A stretch of DNA of 64,000 bases, from positions 542,315-606,314 of the forward strand of contig NZ_JAQSUW010000014.1 in the NCBI RefSeq assembly GCF_028649395.1. The letters are read 5' to 3'. The position numbers were made by a program, and so were the translations under genes. Below are positions 11,113 through 21,811 of the stretch, in pieces. Every line of letters starts with the position of its first letter. Within the stretch, counting starts at the first letter, position 1. The DNA comes from Pseudomonas sp. Gutcm_11s. GTDB taxonomy: Bacteria; Pseudomonadota; Gammaproteobacteria; Pseudomonadales; Pseudomonadaceae. The notes under the pieces were generated by a model. It had not been told where the DNA came from and did no database searches. It saw only the letters and a list, made by a program, of their open reading frames with translations.

Positions 11113-11161
11113 GGCCTCATCACAGCCCCCGTGACAACAACTACAAAGCCTGGAGGTCGTC

Positions 11162-12593
<1,432 letters not shown>

Positions 12594-12601
<8 letters not shown>

Positions 12602-14990
12602 CCATCACGTCTCCAAGTCCCAGGAAGAACTGGCCGAACTGTTCCGCTCGGGCATCGCCACCGGCGTCGGCCGCGGCGTCAAGCACGAGAGCGCGGACAA
12701 GCACGTCAGCGGCGAGGCGGTGTATATCGACGACCGCCTGGAGTTCCCCAACCAGCTGCACGTCTATGCCCGCATGAGCGACCGCGCCCATGCGCGCATC
12801 ACCAAGCTGGACGTCACGCCCTGCTATAACTTCCCCGGCGTGGCCATCGCCATCACCGCCAAGGACGTGCCCGGCCAGCTCGACATCGGCCCGGTAGTCG
12901 CCGGCGACCCGCTGCTGGCCGACGGCAAGGTCGAGTACCTCGGCCAGGTCGTGCTGGCGGTTGCCGCCGACAGCCTGGAGAACGCACGCAAGGCAGCCAT
13001 GGCCGCCATCGTCGAGTACGAGGACCTGGAGCCGGTGCTCGACGTGGTCGACGCCCTGCGCAAGAAGCACTTCGTGCTGGACAGCCACCAGCACCGCATC
13101 GGTGATTCCGCCGCCGCGCTGGCCCGCGCCAAGAACCGCATCACCGGCACCCTGCACATTGGCGGCCAGGAGCACTTCTACCTGGAGACACAGATCTCCT
13201 CGGTGATGCCCACCGAAGACGGCGGCATGATCGTCTACACCTCGACGCAGAACCCCACCGAGGTGCAGAAGCTGGTCGCCGAAGTGCTTGGTGTGCCGAT
13301 GCACAAGATCGTCGTCGACATGCGCCGCATGGGTGGCGGCTTCGGCGGCAAGGAAACCCAGGCCGCCAGCCCGGCCTGCCTGTGCGCGGTGATCGCGCAC
13401 CTGACCAAGCGCCCGACCAAGATGCGCCTGCCACGCATGGAAGACATGACCATGACCGGCAAGCGTCACCCCTTCTACGTCGAGTACGAAGTGGGCTTCG
13501 ATGACGACGGCCTGCTCAGCGGCATCCAGATGGAACTGGCGGGCAACTGCGGCTACTCGCCGGACCTGTCCGGCTCCATCGTCGACCGCGCCATGTTCCA
13601 CTCGGACAACGCCTACTTCCTCGGCAACGCCACCATCAACGGCCATCGTTGCAAGACCAACCTCGCCTCCAACACCGCCTACCGCGGCTTCGGCGGTCCG
13701 CAGGGCATGGTCGCCATCGAGGAGGTGATGGATGCGGTCGCCCGCCACCTCGGCAAGGACCCGCTGGAAGTGCGCAAGCACAACTACTACGGCAAGGAAG
13801 ACCGCAACGTCACCCACTACCACCAGACGGTCGAGCACAACGTCATCCACGAGATGACCGCCGAGCTGGAGGAAAGCAGCGACTACGCCAAGCGCCGCGA
13901 GGAAATCCGCGCCTTCAACGCCAAGAGCCCGGTGCTGAAGAAAGGCCTGGCGATGACCCCGGTGAAATTCGGCATCAGCTTCACCGCCACCTTCCTCAAC
14001 CAGGCCGGCGCGCTGATCCACATCTACACCGACGGTTCGATCCACCTGAACCACGGTGGCACCGAGATGGGCCAGGGCCTCAACACCAAGGTCGCCCAGG
14101 TGGTGGCCGAGGTGTTCCAGGTCGAGATCGAGCGCATCCAGATCACCGCCACCAACACCGACAAGGTACCGAACACCTCGCCGACTGCCGCCTCCTCTGG
14201 AGCCGACCTCAACGGTATGGCGGCGAAGAACGCCGCCGAGACCATCAAGCAGCGCCTGGTCGACTTCCTGGTGCACGAGTACAAGGTCACCCCGGAAGAC
14301 GTCGAGTTCCGCAACAGCCAGGTGCGCGTGCGCGGTCACTTCCTGTCGTTCGAGGAGCTGATCCAGAAGGCCTACTTCGGCCAGGTGTCGCTGTCCTCCA
14401 CCGGTTTCTACCGCACACCGAAGATCTACTACGACCGCAACAAGGCAGCCGGCCGCCCCTTCTACTACTTCGCCTACGGCGTGGCCTGCTGCGAAGTACT
14501 GGTCGACACCCTGACCGGCGAGTACAAGATGCTGCGCAGCGACATCCTGCATGACGTCGGCGACTCGCTGAACCCGGCCATCGACATCGGCCAGGTCGAA
14601 GGCGCCTTCGTCCAGGGCATGGGCTGGCTGACCACCGAGGAACTGGTGTGGAACGCCAAGGGCAAGCTGATGACCAACGGCCCGGCCAGCTACAAGATCC
14701 CGGCCATTGCCGACATGCCCATCGACCTGCGCGTGAAGCTGGTGGAGAACCGCAAGAACCCGGAGCAGACCGTGTTCCACTCCAAGGCCGTGGGCGAGCC
14801 GCCATTCATGCTCGGCATCGCGGCCTTCTGTGCGATCAAGGACGCCGTGGCCAGCCTGGCCGACTACAAGGTGCAGCCACAGATCGATGCGCCGGCCACC
14901 CCCGAGCGCGTGCTCTGGGGCGTCGAGCAACTGCGCCAGCTCAAGCAGCAGGCCCCGGCCGTAGCTGCCAGCACGGCCGAGCCGGCCTGA
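12594..14990 (+). CDS. xdhB: Xanthine dehydrogenase large (molybdopterin) subunit XdhB
   Basis: A 798-residue molybdenum hydroxylase subunit that oxidises hypoxanthine to xanthine and xanthine to urate. It carries the aldehyde oxidase/xanthine dehydrogenase a/b hammerhead domain at the N-terminus and the Moco-binding domain after it. GGGFGGKE (near 245) and YRGFGGPQG (near 362) bind the cofactor, and the catalytic glutamate is in VGEPP (about residue 735). It starts inside the xdhA stop region, which suggests translational coupling. Its cofactor insertion should need XdhC, and its cofactor needs MoaA, both encoded in this window. Confidence 0.97.
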
Positions 14991-15029
14991 GGCGTTGAGG
15001 CCCGGACGCACGCTCGTCCGGGCCACGCC
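14991..15029 (+). terminator. Intercistronic hairpin between xdhB and xdhC
   Basis: GGCCCGGACG (14999-15008) pairs with CGTCCGGGCC (15015-15024), with an outer GGCGT/ACGCC pair. No T-run follows, so it is more likely an mRNA stability or partial-termination element than a full stop before xdhC. Confidence 0.5.
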
Positions 15030-15052
15030 AAGAACTCCACAGGTGTAGAACA

Positions 15053-15184
15053 ATGACACAGCACACCGAAGGCAAAACCCAACCACAACGGCCGCTACCA
15101 GTGCCGTTGCTGGAACCGTCCCTGAGCAACTGGCGCCTGCCACGCCCGGGGCAGACCTCGCCAAGCTGGAGGCTGAGCAAATGA
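15053..15184 (+). CDS. Possible 43-residue ORF coupled to xdhC
   Basis: An ATG at 15053 opens a 43-codon, proline- and glutamine-rich frame (MTQHTEGKTQPQRPLPVPLL at the start) whose TGA overlaps the xdhC ATG in the classic ATGA arrangement. A weak AGG lies about 9 bases before the ATG. I recognise no domain. The overlap suggests either a real small protein or a leader whose translation opens the xdhC start. Because xdhC has its own GGAGG site, the ORF may also be chance. Confidence 0.35.
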   Translation: MTQHTEGKTQPQRPLPVPLLEPSLSNWRLPRPGQTSPSWRLSK

Positions 15185-16023
15185 GCTGGATCAGCGCCCT
15201 CGCCGAACTGCAGCAACAGGGTGAGCCCTGCGTGCTGGTTACCATCATCGAGGAGCAAGGCTCCACGCCGCGCAATTCCGGCTCGAAGATGGTCGTCACC
15301 GCCGAGCGCATCTTCGAGACCATCGGCGGCGGCCACCTGGAATACAAGGCCATGGAACTGGCTCGCGAGATGCTGACCAGCCGCACCCAGCAGACCCGCC
15401 TGGAGCGTTTCAGCCTCGGTGCCAGCCTCGGCCAGTGCTGCGGCGGCGCTACAGTGCTGCTGTTCGAACCGATGGGCCAGCCGCAGGCGCACATCGCCCT
15501 GTTCGGCGCCGGCCATGTCGGCCGAGCGCTGATCCCGCTGCTCGCCAGCCTGCCGCTCAAGGTGCGCTGGGTCGACTCGCGCGACGCCGAGTTCCCGGCC
15601 TACATCCCGTCCAACGTGGAGAAGGTACTCAGCGACGAAGTGGTCGACGAAGTCGACGAGATGCCGGCCGGCAGCTACTTCATCGTCATGACCCACAACC
15701 ACCAGCTCGACCTGGAACTGACCCAGGCCATCCTGGCGCGCGATGATTTCGCCTACTACGGCCTGATCGGCTCCAAGACCAAGCGCGTCAAGTTCGAACA
15801 CCGCCTGCGCGAGCGTGGCTTCTCCGCCGAGCAAATGCAGCGCATGCGCTGCCCCATGGGCCTGCCCGAAGTGAAGGGCAAGTTGCCGGCGGAGATTGCC
15901 ATCTCCATCGCCGGCGAGATCGTCGCACAGTACAACGCGCACTTCGGCCAGGACACCCGCAAGGGCGAGTCCACCGTCAGCCGCCTGCTGCCCGACTCGC
16001 GCCGCACCCACACCCATTCCTGA
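15181..16023 (+). CDS. xdhC: Xanthine dehydrogenase accessory protein XdhC
   Basis: A 280-residue protein that binds molybdenum cofactor, promotes its sulfuration and inserts it into XdhB. The N-terminal XdhC/CoxI domain shows CVLVTIIEEQGSTPR and GGGHLEY, and CGGGATVLLFEP. The C-terminal Rossmann-like domain shows IALFGAGHVGRALIPLL (about 106-122), and later YYGLIGSKTKRVKF. The start has GGAGG 8 bases upstream. It sits between xdhB and guaD in one plus-strand operon; the 190-bp gap before it holds a hairpin and a small ORF. Confidence 0.96.
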   Translation: MSWISALAELQQQGEPCVLVTIIEEQGSTPRNSGSKMVVTAERIFETIGGGHLEYKAMELAREMLTSRTQQTRLERFSLGASLGQCCGGATVLLFEPMGQPQAHIALFGAGHVGRALIPLLASLPLKVRWVDSRDAEFPAYIPSNVEKVLSDEVVDEVDEMPAGSYFIVMTHNHQLDLELTQAILARDDFAYYGLIGSKTKRVKFEHRLRERGFSAEQMQRMRCPMGLPEVKGKLPAEIAISIAGEIVAQYNAHFGQDTRKGESTVSRLLPDSRRTHTHS

Positions 16024-16059
16024 TTCAATCGGCCGCCTGCGGCCCTACCGAGATTCGTC

Positions 16060-17361
16060 ATGAGCCAAAAAACCGCCTACCGCTCCGCCATCCTGCACAG
16101 CCTCGCCGACCCGGCCGAGGTGGGCATCGAGGCCTCCTACCAGTACTTCGAGGACGGCATCCTGCTGGTCGAGAACGGCCAGGTGCTGGAAGTCGGCGCA
16201 GCCAGCGAATTGTTGCCCAGACTGCAGGGCGTCGAAGTCCGCGAGTACCGCGATGCGCTGATCACCCCCGGCTTCATCGACACCCATATCCACTACCCGC
16301 AGACCGGCATCATCGCCTCCTACGGCGAGCAACTGCTGGACTGGCTGAACACCTACACCTTCCCGGCCGAGGGCGCCTTCGCCGACAAGGCGCATGCCGC
16401 CGACGTGGCCGGCATCTTCCTCAAGGAACTGCTGCGCAACGGCACCACCACCGCACTGGTGTTCGGCACCGTGCACAAGCAGTCGGTCGACGCCTTCTTC
16501 GAGGCCGCCCAGGCCCTCGACCTGCGCATGATCGCCGGCAAGGTGCTGATGGATCGCAACGCGCCGGACTTCCTCACCGACACCCCGGAAAGCGGCTATG
16601 CCGACAGCAAGGAGCTGATCGAGCGCTGGCACGGCAAGGGCCGCCTGCATTACGCAGTGACCCCGCGCTTCGCCCCGACCAGCAGCGACGCGCAACTGGA
16701 ACTGGCCGGCAAGCTGTTCGGCGAATACCCCGACCTGTACATGCACACCCACCTGTCGGAGAACAAGGCCGAGATCGCCTGGGTCAAGGAGCTGTTCCCG
16801 GCGCGCAAGGGCTACCTGGACGTCTACGACCACCACAAGCTGACCGGCCCGCGCGCGGTGTTCGCCCACGGCGTGCACCTGTGCGACGACGAGTGCAAGC
16901 GCCTGGCCGAAACCGGCTCGGCGCTGTCCTTCTGCCCGACCTCCAACCTGTTCCTCGGCAGCGGCCTGTTCGACCTGGAGAAGATGGAGCAGCACGGCGT
17001 GCGCGTCGGCCTGGGTACCGACGTTGGCGGCGGCACCAGCTTCAGCCAGCTGCAATCGCTCAACGAGGCGTACAAGATCATGCAGCTGCAGAGCAAGAAG
17101 CTCAGCCCGATGAAGTCGCTGTACCTCGCCACTCTGGGCGGCGCCCGCGCACTTTATCTGGACGACCGCATCGGCAACTTCCAGGCCGGCAAGGACGCCG
17201 ACTTCATTGTGCTCGACTACAACGCCACGCCGCTGCTCGGCTACCGCATGCAGCAGGCACGCAGCCTGGAGGAGCGTCTGTTCGCCCTGACCATCCTCGG
17301 CGACGACCGCACCGTGAAGGAAACCTTCGCCGCCGGCCGTTCGGTGCACCAGCGCGACTGA
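16060..17361 (+). CDS. guaD: Guanine deaminase GuaD
   Basis: A 433-residue amidohydrolase that converts guanine to xanthine plus ammonia, feeding XdhAB. Zinc-ligand motifs are visible: DTHIHYPQ near residue 72, MHTHLSENKAE near 228, a later GVHLCDDE, and LGTDVGGGTSFSQ near 317 with the metal aspartate. The length is usual for the family. It lies 36 bases after xdhC and is the last gene of the xdhABC-guaD operon, followed at once by a strong terminator. The alternative, another purine or pterin deaminase of the same superfamily, is unlikely given the strong guanine deaminase pattern. Confidence 0.96.
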   Translation: MSQKTAYRSAILHSLADPAEVGIEASYQYFEDGILLVENGQVLEVGAASELLPRLQGVEVREYRDALITPGFIDTHIHYPQTGIIASYGEQLLDWLNTYTFPAEGAFADKAHAADVAGIFLKELLRNGTTTALVFGTVHKQSVDAFFEAAQALDLRMIAGKVLMDRNAPDFLTDTPESGYADSKELIERWHGKGRLHYAVTPRFAPTSSDAQLELAGKLFGEYPDLYMHTHLSENKAEIAWVKELFPARKGYLDVYDHHKLTGPRAVFAHGVHLCDDECKRLAETGSALSFCPTSNLFLGSGLFDLEKMEQHGVRVGLGTDVGGGTSFSQLQSLNEAYKIMQLQSKKLSPMKSLYLATLGGARALYLDDRIGNFQAGKDADFIVLDYNATPLLGYRMQQARSLEERLFALTILGDDRTVKETFAAGRSVHQRD

Positions 17362-17377
17362 GCGCTCCGTACCAACG

Positions 17378-17405
17378 AAAAGGCCCCGCACTAGCGGGGC
17401 CTTTT
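17378..17405. terminator. Bidirectional terminator between guaD and the GntR gene
   Basis: AAAAGGCCCCGC (17378-17389) pairs with GCGGGGCCTTTT (17394-17405), loop ACTA. It has A and T runs on both sides and lies between convergent genes. Confidence 0.9.
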
Positions 17406-17420
17406 GCATTACGCCAGAGA

Positions 17421-18197
17421 TCAGGCGCTACGCGAGACGCGCCCGGACTTCTTCTTGTCCTGCAGCAGGTGCGAGAACACCGCGTGCAGGTCATCGGTGG
17501 CGCTGTCGTCTTCCAGGTTGAGCTTGGCGTCGACGCTGTCCATGTGGCGCATCATCAGGCCCACCGCGCGCTCCACGTCACGCGCCTCGATGGCATCGAT
17601 GACCTGGTCGTGCTCGTCGTCCGAGCAGTGCGTGCGGCTGCTGCTCTCGTACAGGGCGATGATCAGCGAAGTCTGCGACACCAGGCTGCGCAGGAAGCCA
17701 ACCAGAGTCAGGTTGCCACCGGCCTCGGCCAGCTTGATGTGGAACTCACCGGAGAGGCGGATGCCCTTGGCGCGGTCACCACGAGCGAAGCAGGCGCGCT
17801 CCTCCTGCACCATCTGGCGCAGGGCGGCGATCTGCGCCGGAGTGGCGTGGCTGCAGGCCAGCTCGGTGATGGCGCGCTCGATCATGCGGCGCGCATAGAA
17901 GATCTGCCGGGCTTCGTCTGCACCAGGGCTGGCGACAACGGCGCCGCGGTTGGGGCGCAGCGACACCACGCCTTCGTGGGCCAGGCGCGACAGGGCGCGA
18001 CGAATGATGGTGCGGCTCACGCCGAAGATCTCGCCGAGCGCTTCTTCGCTCAGCTTGGTACCCGGTGCCAGGCGCTGTTCGAGGATGGCCTCGAAGATGT
18101 GGGCATAGACCACCTCATCCTGGGTGCCTGCGCGCACGGCCTTGGCGGGCCGGGGAGTCTTGCTCAGAGATTGCACTGCTTCGTTCATGTGGCTCAC
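17421..18197 (-). CDS. GntR-family (FadR subfamily) regulator of purine catabolism
   Basis: A 258-residue regulator. The N-terminal winged helix (about 27-95) has KLSEEALGEIFGVSRTIIRRAL, and the C-terminal FCD ligand domain (about 105-230) has the metal-binding pattern with EFHIKLAEAGGN and late HM residues. It should bind a palindrome of type NyGTxxACrN. A TTGTACACAA site covers its own -10 region (18292-18301), and similar sites precede many purine genes here, so I infer it is the local purine repressor and autoregulates. The start is a GTG at 18197; an ATG at 18188 is equally possible, and neither has a strong ribosome site. The effector is unknown, probably a purine catabolite. Confidence 0.92.
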   Translation of the reverse strand: MSHMNEAVQSLSKTPRPAKAVRAGTQDEVVYAHIFEAILEQRLAPGTKLSEEALGEIFGVSRTIIRRALSRLAHEGVVSLRPNRGAVVASPGADEARQIFYARRMIERAITELACSHATPAQIAALRQMVQEERACFARGDRAKGIRLSGEFHIKLAEAGGNLTLVGFLRSLVSQTSLIIALYESSSRTHCSDDEHDQVIDAIEARDVERAVGLMMRHMDSVDAKLNLEDDSATDDLHAVFSHLLQDKKKSGRVSRSA

Positions 18198-18291
18198 GTG
18201 AGAGGAATAGGGAATCTCGCTGACGCGACACTACGCCGAAGAGAGGGCCGTTGGCCAGTATCTGATCGTGCAAGTCGCCTGATCGACAGCA

Positions 18292-18301
18292 TTGTACACA
18301 A
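18292..18301 (-). promoter_or_regulatory. FadR-type operator in front of the GntR gene
   Basis: TTGTACACAA fits NyGTxxACrN. On the minus strand it overlaps TACAAT, a good -10 box, about 95 bases before the GntR start. This suggests autoregulation. Confidence 0.65.
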
Positions 18302-18421
18302 AATTCACGCCATAACCATGCACACCAGCAGGCATGCGGCTTGCGCCCGATTTCTCTGCGCTGGAAAGCAGTCTAAGAAGCTTTTTAGCGGTTTTTTAGT
18401 GCGCATACTTCAAAACACTAA

Positions 18422-18483
18422 TTGACTTTTTTGTACACAAAAAGATAATCCAATCGCACACTTTCTGACCCAAAAGTCAGAAA
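18422..18483 (+). promoter_or_regulatory. Purine permease promoter with two different operators
   Basis: TTGACT (18422-18427), 16 bases, GATAAT (18444-18449) is a near-consensus sigma70 promoter for the permease at 18593. The FadR-type palindrome TTGTACACAA (18431-18440) lies exactly in the spacer. A perfect inverted repeat TTTCTGAC-N6-GTCAGAAA (18462-18483) sits just downstream of the expected transcription start. Either site, if bound, should block transcription. The 5' leader would be about 136 bases. Confidence 0.7.
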
Positions 18484-18592
18484 CAGGCACCGCCCCGTGA
18501 GGCAAAGCACCTCAAAGTCGATCCGCCGCGCAAGGGACCCAGGTAAACCAGCCGGACGAGAGACTCACAACAACACCTGAGAGGTACCTGCT

Positions 18593-19942
18593 GTGGAAAG
18601 CGCTAAACAACAAGAACAAGACAACTACGTTGCCTCCCCTCCCACCCGAGGTCTGCTGGACAGGATGTTCAAGCTAACCCAGCACGGGACCACCATCAGA
18701 ACCGAGCTGGCCGCCGGTCTGACCACCTTCATCACCATGGCCTACATCATCTTCGTCAACCCGAACATCATGGCGGACGCCGGCATCGACCATGGCGCCG
18801 CCTTCGTCGCCACCTGCCTGGCCGCCGCCTTCGGCTGCCTGCTCATGGGCCTCTACGCCAACTGGCCAGTGGGCCTGGCGCCGGGCATGGGCCTCAACGC
18901 CTTCTTCACCTACACCGTGGTCAACACCATGGGCTACAGCTGGCAGATCGCCCTCGGCGCCGTCTTCCTCTCCGGCGTGCTGTTCATGGTCCTGACCTTC
19001 TCACGCATACGCGAATGGCTGCTCAACAGCATCCCACCCAGCTTGCGCTTCGCCATGGGCGCGGGGGTCGGCCTGTTCCTCGGCCTGATCGGCCTGAAGA
19101 CCGCCGGCATCGTCGTGGCTCATCCAGCCACCCTGGTGCACATCGGTGACCTCACCTCCCCCGGCCCGCTGCTGGCGGCCATCTGCTTCCTGATGATCGC
19201 GGTGCTGGAATATCGTCGCGTGTTCGGCGGCATCCTGATCAGCATCCTCACCGTCACCCTGATCGGCGTTGGCCTGGGCATCGTCAAGTTCGGCGGCGTG
19301 TTCTCCATGCCACCGAGCCTGGCGCCGACCTTCATGGCGATGGACATCGCCGGCGCGTTCAACGTGACCATGGTCAGCGTGATCCTGGCCTTCCTCTTCG
19401 TGCACATGTTCGACACCGCCGGCACCCTGATGGGCGTCGCCCAGCGTGCGCACCTGGTGAAGGAAGACGGCCGCATCGAGAACCTGTCCCGCGCCATGAA
19501 AGCTGACAGCGCCTCCAGCGTGTTCGGTGGCGTGCTCGGCGTACCGCCGGTGACTAGCTACGTGGAAAGTGCCGCGGGCGTGGCCGCAGGTGGCCGTACC
19601 GGACTGACCGCCGTGACCGTGGGCATCCTGTTCATTGCCGCCATGTTCTTCGCCCCTCTGGCTGGCATGATCCCCGCCTACGCCACCGCCGGCGCCCTGA
19701 TCTACGTGGCCATGCTGATGATGGGCGGTATGGCCCACATCGACTGGGACGAGCACACCGAAACCATCCCGGCGATCGTCACCGTGATCATGATGCCGCT
19801 GACCTTCTCGGTCGCCGACGGCATCGCTCTGGGCTTCGTGACCTATGTGGCGATGAAGACCTGCACCGGCCGCCACAAAGACGTCTCGGTGAGCCTGTAT
19901 GCACTCTGCGCGATCTTCATCGCCAAGTTCATCTTCCTCTAA
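18593..19942 (+). CDS. NCS2/AzgA-type purine permease
   Basis: A 449-residue inner-membrane transporter with about 12-14 hydrophobic segments. The N-terminus has TELAAGLTTFITMAYIIFVNP and the early GMGLNAFFTYTVV, both characteristic of the AzgA branch of NCS2 (adenine/guanine/hypoxanthine permeases), distinct from the NAT branch found at 44440. It should import a purine by cation symport. The start is a GTG with GAGG 8 bases upstream. It follows the divergent GntR gene and is a single-gene unit ended by a strong terminator. The substrate within the purines cannot be told from sequence alone. Confidence 0.93.
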   Translation: MESAKQQEQDNYVASPPTRGLLDRMFKLTQHGTTIRTELAAGLTTFITMAYIIFVNPNIMADAGIDHGAAFVATCLAAAFGCLLMGLYANWPVGLAPGMGLNAFFTYTVVNTMGYSWQIALGAVFLSGVLFMVLTFSRIREWLLNSIPPSLRFAMGAGVGLFLGLIGLKTAGIVVAHPATLVHIGDLTSPGPLLAAICFLMIAVLEYRRVFGGILISILTVTLIGVGLGIVKFGGVFSMPPSLAPTFMAMDIAGAFNVTMVSVILAFLFVHMFDTAGTLMGVAQRAHLVKEDGRIENLSRAMKADSASSVFGGVLGVPPVTSYVESAAGVAAGGRTGLTAVTVGILFIAAMFFAPLAGMIPAYATAGALIYVAMLMMGGMAHIDWDEHTETIPAIVTVIMMPLTFSVADGIALGFVTYVAMKTCTGRHKDVSVSLYALCAIFIAKFIFL

Positions 19943-19955
19943 GCCGCTCTACCGC

Positions 19956-19987
19956 AAAGGCCCTGCCGTTTCGCGACAGGGCCTTTT
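19956..19987 (+). terminator. Intrinsic terminator after the purine permease
   Basis: AAAGGCCCTG (19956-19965) pairs with CAGGGCCTTT (19977-19986), followed by T and GC. It lies 14 bases after the stop codon. Confidence 0.88.
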
Positions 19988-20152
19988 GCATTCACAGCAC
20001 TTCAGCCGAGCCAGAGCAGACGCCCGGCATCCGGAGGCGAGGCACGCTTCGAGCTGCCCAGCCTCACCGACTCCCCCACTGCAACCTCAACACCCAGCTG
20101 GCAACCTGCCGTGCCCACTGCCGGATCACGCGCACCCACTTCTCGCGCGCCA

Positions 20153-20177
20153 TAAAAAAGCCCGCACAAGGCGGGCT
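20153..20177 (-). terminator. Intrinsic terminator after uraH
   Basis: On the minus strand AGCCCGC and GCGGGCT pair around a short loop and are followed by TTTTTTATG. It lies about 29 bases after the uraH stop. Confidence 0.88.
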
Positions 20178-20205
20178 GCAATACACCAAAGGAACCTGCG
20201 GGCGG

Positions 20206-20559
20206 CTAGCTGCCGCGGTAAGTCGAGTAGCTGTAGGGCGAGATCAGCAGCGGCACGTGGTAATGCTCCTGCTGCTCGTTGATGCCGAAGCGCAGCACCA
20301 CCACGTCGAGGAAGGCCGGTTCGGCCAGCTGTACGCCACGCGCACGGTAGTAGTCGCCGGCATGGAAATGCAGCTGGTAAACGCCCGAGCGATAGTCATC
20401 GCCCTGCAGCAGCGGTGCGTCGCAACGGCCGTCGGCATTGGTCAGCGTCTTGGCTACCAGCTCCAGGCCACCCGCCTCGACGCGGTACAGCTCGATGGTG
20501 ATGTCGCGGCCAGGGCTGCCGTGGGCAGCATCCAGTACATGCGTGGTCAATCGTCCCAT
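20206..20559 (-). CDS. uraH: 5-hydroxyisourate hydrolase (transthyretin-like)
   Basis: A 117-residue transthyretin-related protein that hydrolyses 5-hydroxyisourate to OHCU, the second step after urate oxidation. The N-terminal THVLDAAHGSPG (His7) and the C-terminal signature YRGS (114-117) are the family hallmarks; the central His of QLHFHAGDYY is also present. It has no signal peptide, so it is cytoplasmic. It is divergent from puuE-uraD-allA-puuD, and its upstream region carries a FadR-type operator at 20669-20678. The start codon is followed by the conserved sequence, though the ribosome site is weak. Confidence 0.97.
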   Translation of the reverse strand: MGRLTTHVLDAAHGSPGRDITIELYRVEAGGLELVAKTLTNADGRCDAPLLQGDDYRSGVYQLHFHAGDYYRARGVQLAEPAFLDVVVLRFGINEQQEHYHVPLLISPYSYSTYRGS

Positions 20560-20668
20560 GTCGTTCAGGGCGCCAGCGGCGCCTCAGCTCCTCTGCTAAA
20601 GGTTGTCGTAGCGATCCGCCGCTCAGCGGGGATCTGGGCTGAACATATAGAACAGCATAGCCATGTTT

Positions 20669-20678
20669 TTGTACACAA
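20669..20678 (-). promoter_or_regulatory. FadR-type operator in front of uraH
   Basis: TTGTACACAA, embedded in T and A tracts, about 110 bases upstream of uraH and 200 bases before puuE. It is the same 10-mer as the two sites around the GntR gene. Confidence 0.65.
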
Positions 20679-20785
20679 TTTTTACGCACCAAAACTCCAC
20701 ACCGAATCCCTTATGCAGCGCGCCAGTGCTTCAAGAAGGTGCAGCAGGAAGCGATAAATACGCGGCACAATTATAGAAATAGTGA

Positions 20786-20815
20786 TTTACAGGCTGTCAT
20801 AGTTTTTGTATACAA
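20786..20815 (+). promoter_or_regulatory. puuE promoter with operator on the -10 box
   Basis: TTTACA (20786-20791), 17 bases, TATACA (20809-20814). The perfect palindrome TTGTATACAA (20806-20815) covers the -10 box completely, so a bound regulator must repress. It drives puuE-uraD-allA-puuD. Confidence 0.7.
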
Positions 20816-20878
20816 TTGCTCAAGCCAACTCATCCGGTAATTTCCGGAACGGCATCCACTCGATGAAGGAACCCTCAC

Positions 20879-21811
20879 GTGAGCGCTGACTATCCTCGTG
20901 ACCTGATCGGCTACGGCAGCAACATCCCCCACCCGCACTGGCCGGGTGACGCTCGCATCGCCATCTCGTTCGTACTCAACTACGAGGAAGGCGGCGAACG
21001 CTGCGTCCTGCATGGCGATGGCGAATCCGAGGCCTTCCTCTCCGAAATGGTCGCCGCGCAACCGCTCAAGGGCGAGCGCAACATGAGCATGGAGTCGCTC
21101 TACGAATACGGTAGCCGTGCCGGCGTCTGGCGCCTGCTCAAGCTGTTTCAGCGCCACAACATCCCGATGACCATCTTCGCCGTGGCCATGGCCGCCCAAC
21201 GCCACCCGGACGCGATCCGCGCCATGGTCGAGGCCGGCCACGAGATCTGCAGCCACGGCTACCGCTGGATCGACTACCAGTACATGGACGAGGCCCAGGA
21301 GCGCGAGCACATGCTCGAGGCCATCCGCATCCTCACCGAGCTCACCGGCGAGCGCCCACTGGGCTGGTACACCGGCCGCACCGGCCCGAACACTCGCCGC
21401 ATCGTGCGCGAGGAAGGCGGCTTCCTCTACGACAGCGACACCTACGATGACGACCTGCCCTACTGGGACCCGGCCAGCAGCGCCGACAAGCCGCACCTGG
21501 TGATCCCCTACACCCTGGACACCAACGACATGCGCTTCACCCAGGTGCAGGGCTTCAACTGCGGCGACGACTTCTACAACTACCTGCAGGACGCCTTCGA
21601 CACCCTCTACGCCGAAGGCGAAGCCGGTGCGCCGAAGATGCTGTCGATCGGCATGCACTGCCGTCTGCTCGGCCGCCCGGCGCGCATTGCCGCGCTGGCC
21701 CGCTTCATCGACTACGTGAAGAGCCACGACAAGGTCTGGTTCGCCCGCCGTGTCGACATCGCGCGCCACTGGCACGCCACCCACCCGTTCAAGCAAGAGA
21801 GCGTGAAATGA
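20879..21811 (+). CDS. puuE: Allantoinase PuuE (polysaccharide-deacetylase type)
   Basis: A 310-residue cofactor-independent allantoinase that opens allantoin to allantoate. It belongs to the NodB/polysaccharide deacetylase fold (YPRDLIGYGSNIPHPHWPGD at the N-terminus, later HEICSHGYRWIDYQ and GMHCRLLGRPAR) but differs from metal-dependent allantoinase AllB. The length and both ends are typical of Pseudomonas PuuE. The start is a GTG with AAGGA about 9 bases upstream. It is the first gene of the ureide operon and its stop overlaps the uraD start by 4 bases. Confidence 0.97.
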   Translation: MSADYPRDLIGYGSNIPHPHWPGDARIAISFVLNYEEGGERCVLHGDGESEAFLSEMVAAQPLKGERNMSMESLYEYGSRAGVWRLLKLFQRHNIPMTIFAVAMAAQRHPDAIRAMVEAGHEICSHGYRWIDYQYMDEAQEREHMLEAIRILTELTGERPLGWYTGRTGPNTRRIVREEGGFLYDSDTYDDDLPYWDPASSADKPHLVIPYTLDTNDMRFTQVQGFNCGDDFYNYLQDAFDTLYAEGEAGAPKMLSIGMHCRLLGRPARIAALARFIDYVKSHDKVWFARRVDIARHWHATHPFKQESVK

